Assembly (NCBI RefSeq): GCF_027627475.1
Contig: NZ_CP115484.1
Span: 5,092,501 to 5,156,500 of the forward strand
DNA length: 64,000 nt
Direction of reading: 5' to 3'
Source: Paenibacillus sp. SYP-B4298
GTDB taxonomy: Bacteria > Bacillota > Bacilli > Paenibacillales > Paenibacillaceae
Below the pieces are notes generated by a model. It searched no databases. It had not been told where the DNA came from and saw nothing but the letters and a program-made list of their open reading frames with translations. The position numbers were made by a program, and so were the translations under genes. Positions 62,216-64,000 of this stretch are shown piece by piece; the first letter of the stretch is position 1, and each line of letters starts with the position of its first letter.

Positions 62216-62806
62216 TTACACAGCCGTATACCCGCCATCTACCATCAGACTCGTTCCTGTTATGAAGGAGGCATCGTCGCTCGCCAAGAACAGTACCGCT
62301 TTTCCTACCTCTTCAGGCGTTCCCAGTCTTCCTACTGGATGCTGCGCCTGCAAGTAACGGAGCACTTCCTCCGGTAATCCGCCGATAAGAGGGGTTTCAA
62401 CATAACCCGGACAGACGGTATTGACACGGATACCCTGGGCAGCATAGGCCGTAGCCGTGGTTCTTGTTAGCATATGAACACCTCCCTTGGCGGAAGCATA
62501 TGCCGCTACACGGGCTTTCCCCACGAAGCTATGAACCGAGCCGCAATTCACGATGGCTCCGCCGCCTCCCTGGAGCAGCATCTGCTTGATGGCATGCTTA
62601 TTGCACAGGAATACACCGGATAGATTCACCTGGATGATTTTCTGCCACATATCGTAATCCACCTGATCCGTCGGCCCGTCGCTTGCCACTCCTGCATTGG
62701 CAAACAGTATATCCAGTCTACCATAATGACGAACGGTTGCCTCCCCAATCCCGCCTGCTCCACCGGTTACAATAACGACTTTACCTTGAAATCTCTTCTT
62801 CATCAT
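62216..62806 (-). pseudogene. Short-chain dehydrogenase with in-frame internal deletion
   Basis: 196 residues, about 50 fewer than a classical SDR. N-terminal cofactor motif VTGGAGGIGEATV runs directly into RHYGRLDILFANAG, so beta2 to the end of alpha3 (the adenine-binding strand and specificity residue) are absent. Downstream, catalytic Ser (CGSVHSF), Tyr and Lys (YASAK) and the C-terminal VDGGY are intact. AGGAGGAG site before the ATG. Probably non-functional as an oxidoreductase, although the reading frame is open. Confidence 0.7.
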
Positions 62807-62878
62807 TCCGAACTCCTCCTAATAAATCTCACCGGATAGAGCTGCATCGAACGGAATGATCCCCTAGCAGAATGAACG

Positions 62879-62906
62879 AGCCCCTCCACCATGCGGCAGA
62901 GGGGCT
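62879..62906. terminator. Hairpin between the SMP-30-like and SDR genes
   Basis: AGCCCCTC (62879-62886) and GAGGGGCT (62899-62906) form an 8-bp stem; short T-run (TTT) only on the plus strand. Confidence 0.45.
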
Positions 62907-62951
62907 TTAGTCGTCTGGAGCACAACTCGTTCAAGGGTATGATCAGCACGT

Positions 62952-64000
62952 TTATTCATGCAGTGGCACGCGATACACCCCCGTGCTGCCTCCCGGTGCT
63001 GTGCCTAGATATAAATATCCATTATGGTTGACGGCTGTCGTTACGCCGTACAGCTTGCCTTGCGGGTCATGCCAGCTTCCGATAAGCTCTCCCTGCGGAC
63101 TAAGCTCTACAGCCAGTCCATGCTTCTCCGGCGCACTTGCTCCACTGAGCAGCGACTCCGGCAATTTGGCCATCGTGCGAGCCAGCCACGGATTGCTATG
63201 CATCTGGTCTACAAAAGATAGGCGCGTCGTGAAGATACCCACCCAGAAATGACCTTGCTCATCTCGCGTAATATTGTCTGGAAAACCAGCAAGATTGTCT
63301 GCGAATATATCCGTGGTCCCTTTCTTAGGCCCTGTCAACCAGTATCGGGTTAACTGGTAATGATACGTCTCCGCCACAAGGACAAAGTCTTCATCCGCTG
63401 ACAAGGCCACTCCGTTTGCAAAATACAGATTTTCTAACAAGACACTCGTTTGCTTCGTCTTGGGATCGTACTTCAGCAGCCGTCCATGGGGCTTGTTCTC
63501 GGCAATTTCCCTGAAGGTCACTCGGCCATAATTCGACGTGTCTGTGAAATAAATCGTGCCATCCTTGGCAATGGCCAGCTCATTGGCCAGATAGATCGGC
63601 GTGCCATCTACTTCATCCGCCAATACCTCTATGCTGCCTGATGGATGAATGGAGAGCAAGCCTCTCTTCACATCGGCGACGATCAAATTGCCATTGGCGT
63701 CGAATTCAAGTCCATTAGGTGTCCCGTTGGTATCTGCGAATAGTTGGGTATCCTGAGGATTCCCCTGCGCATCAAAAGACACCTTATAAATTTTCCCGTC
63801 GGAGTCTCCTGTGTAGAGCTGACCCTCTTCATCGAAGGTGATGAACTCAGGGAATTGAGGAGCATCCGTAACAAGCTGTGCCGAGCTGAGCTTGTCATTT
63901 TGCTTCCACGGGCCGGGCTGATCAAATGAAGGAGGCGTTGGCGCAACCCAGTGAGCGGGTTCAATTGGTGAAGGCAGCAGCATAAACACGAGTACTCCAA
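62952..64000 (-). CDS. SMP-30/strictosidine synthase-like beta-propeller protein, partial
   Basis: Lactonase-type six-bladed propeller. The frame is open to the right edge, so the start is outside; at least 349 residues are visible. The visible N-terminus (VFMLLPSPIEPAHW) looks like the end of a membrane anchor, as in APMAP/strictosidine-synthase-like proteins. Blades include PEFITFDEEGQLYTGDSDGK, NGLEFDANGNLIVADVKRGL, YFTDTSNYGRVTF, NGVALSADEDFVLVAETYHY and GFPDNITRDEQGHFWVGIF, which carry the Asp/Asn/Glu metal ligands of the family. Probably a hydrolase acting outside the cell; substrate unknown. Confidence 0.85.
   Translation of the reverse strand, partial: GVLVFMLLPSPIEPAHWVAPTPPSFDQPGPWKQNDKLSSAQLVTDAPQFPEFITFDEEGQLYTGDSDGKIYKVSFDAQGNPQDTQLFADTNGTPNGLEFDANGNLIVADVKRGLLSIHPSGSIEVLADEVDGTPIYLANELAIAKDGTIYFTDTSNYGRVTFREIAENKPHGRLLKYDPKTKQTSVLLENLYFANGVALSADEDFVLVAETYHYQLTRYWLTGPKKGTTDIFADNLAGFPDNITRDEQGHFWVGIFTTRLSFVDQMHSNPWLARTMAKLPESLLSGASAPEKHGLAVELSPQGELIGSWHDPQGKLYGVTTAVNHNGYLYLGTAPGGSTGVYRVPLHE

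Noticed and set aside
1-64000. tRNA, rRNA, prophage or restriction-modification genes
   Set aside because: None was recognised on either strand; the only RNA-type elements supported are the T-box and the candidate leader at 35796-36050.

Overview
The window looks like the chromosome of a Gram-positive, low-to-mid GC Bacillota, most probably Paenibacillus or a close relative. The basis is strong AGGAGG-type ribosome binding sites, sigma-A promoters (TTGACA-17-TATAAT type), a leucine T-box, a LipL-type octanoyltransferase, an S-layer-homology (SLH) surface protein, a MalT/BTAD-type regulator and a moderately GC-rich coding background. No rRNA, tRNA, phage or CRISPR locus was seen.

Layout. 1-604: 5' part of an amino acid permease (minus strand, runs off the left edge). 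785-6930: ribose operon rbsK-rbsD-rbsA-rbsC-rbsB behind a strong promoter with a LacI/CcpA-type operator, then a terminator and a separate LacI-family regulator. 7258-11801: a 43-residue membrane peptide, an ArsR regulator plus aldehyde dehydrogenase unit with a 20-bp palindromic operator, a stalk-domain protein and malate:quinone oxidoreductase. 12205-14565: ferrous iron uptake, feoA plus a FeoB divided into separate GTPase and membrane polypeptides. 15147-21039: a self-contained fructose PTS unit (DeoR regulator, 1-phosphofructokinase, EIIBC, EIIA, its own HPr and Enzyme I). 21219-24320: a 1033-residue MalT-like/BTAD regulator. 24820-30220: lipL, a small membrane protein, and a two-component system co-directional with an ABC exporter/permease pair.

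30300-32880 is a low-GC accessory patch with two orphan genes (one membrane-anchored, one secreted), bounded on one side by intact leuA and on the other by a diverged fragment of a leuA 3' end. leuA (32888-34561) has a T-box leader with a CUC (Leu) specifier. A peptidase E-like gene follows, then an alternative polyamine pathway pair (carboxynorspermidine dehydrogenase and decarboxylase) behind a roughly 480-nt highly structured leader.

38983-52410 (minus strand) is a two-gene surface-protein operon: a 1143-residue secreted protein and a 3325-residue SLH-anchored giant carrying 11 tandem atrophied-Ig repeats, seven of them nearly identical. Divergently transcribed from it are a NarL-type response regulator and a 1096-residue hybrid kinase with two different kinase modules, which plausibly form the matching sensory system.

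The right end (57-64 kb) shows genome decay and mobile DNA. A MerR regulator and a divergent SDR gene have both lost their 5' ends at one junction, another SDR has an in-frame internal deletion, and a 159-bp MITE with CTAG target duplications is present. Two paralogous AraC/GyrI regulators, a secreted C39-like peptidase with a downstream lipoprotein, and a partial strictosidine-synthase/SMP-30-like gene complete the region. A dispersed repeat of about 65 bp recurs between genes at several places in the first 39 kb.
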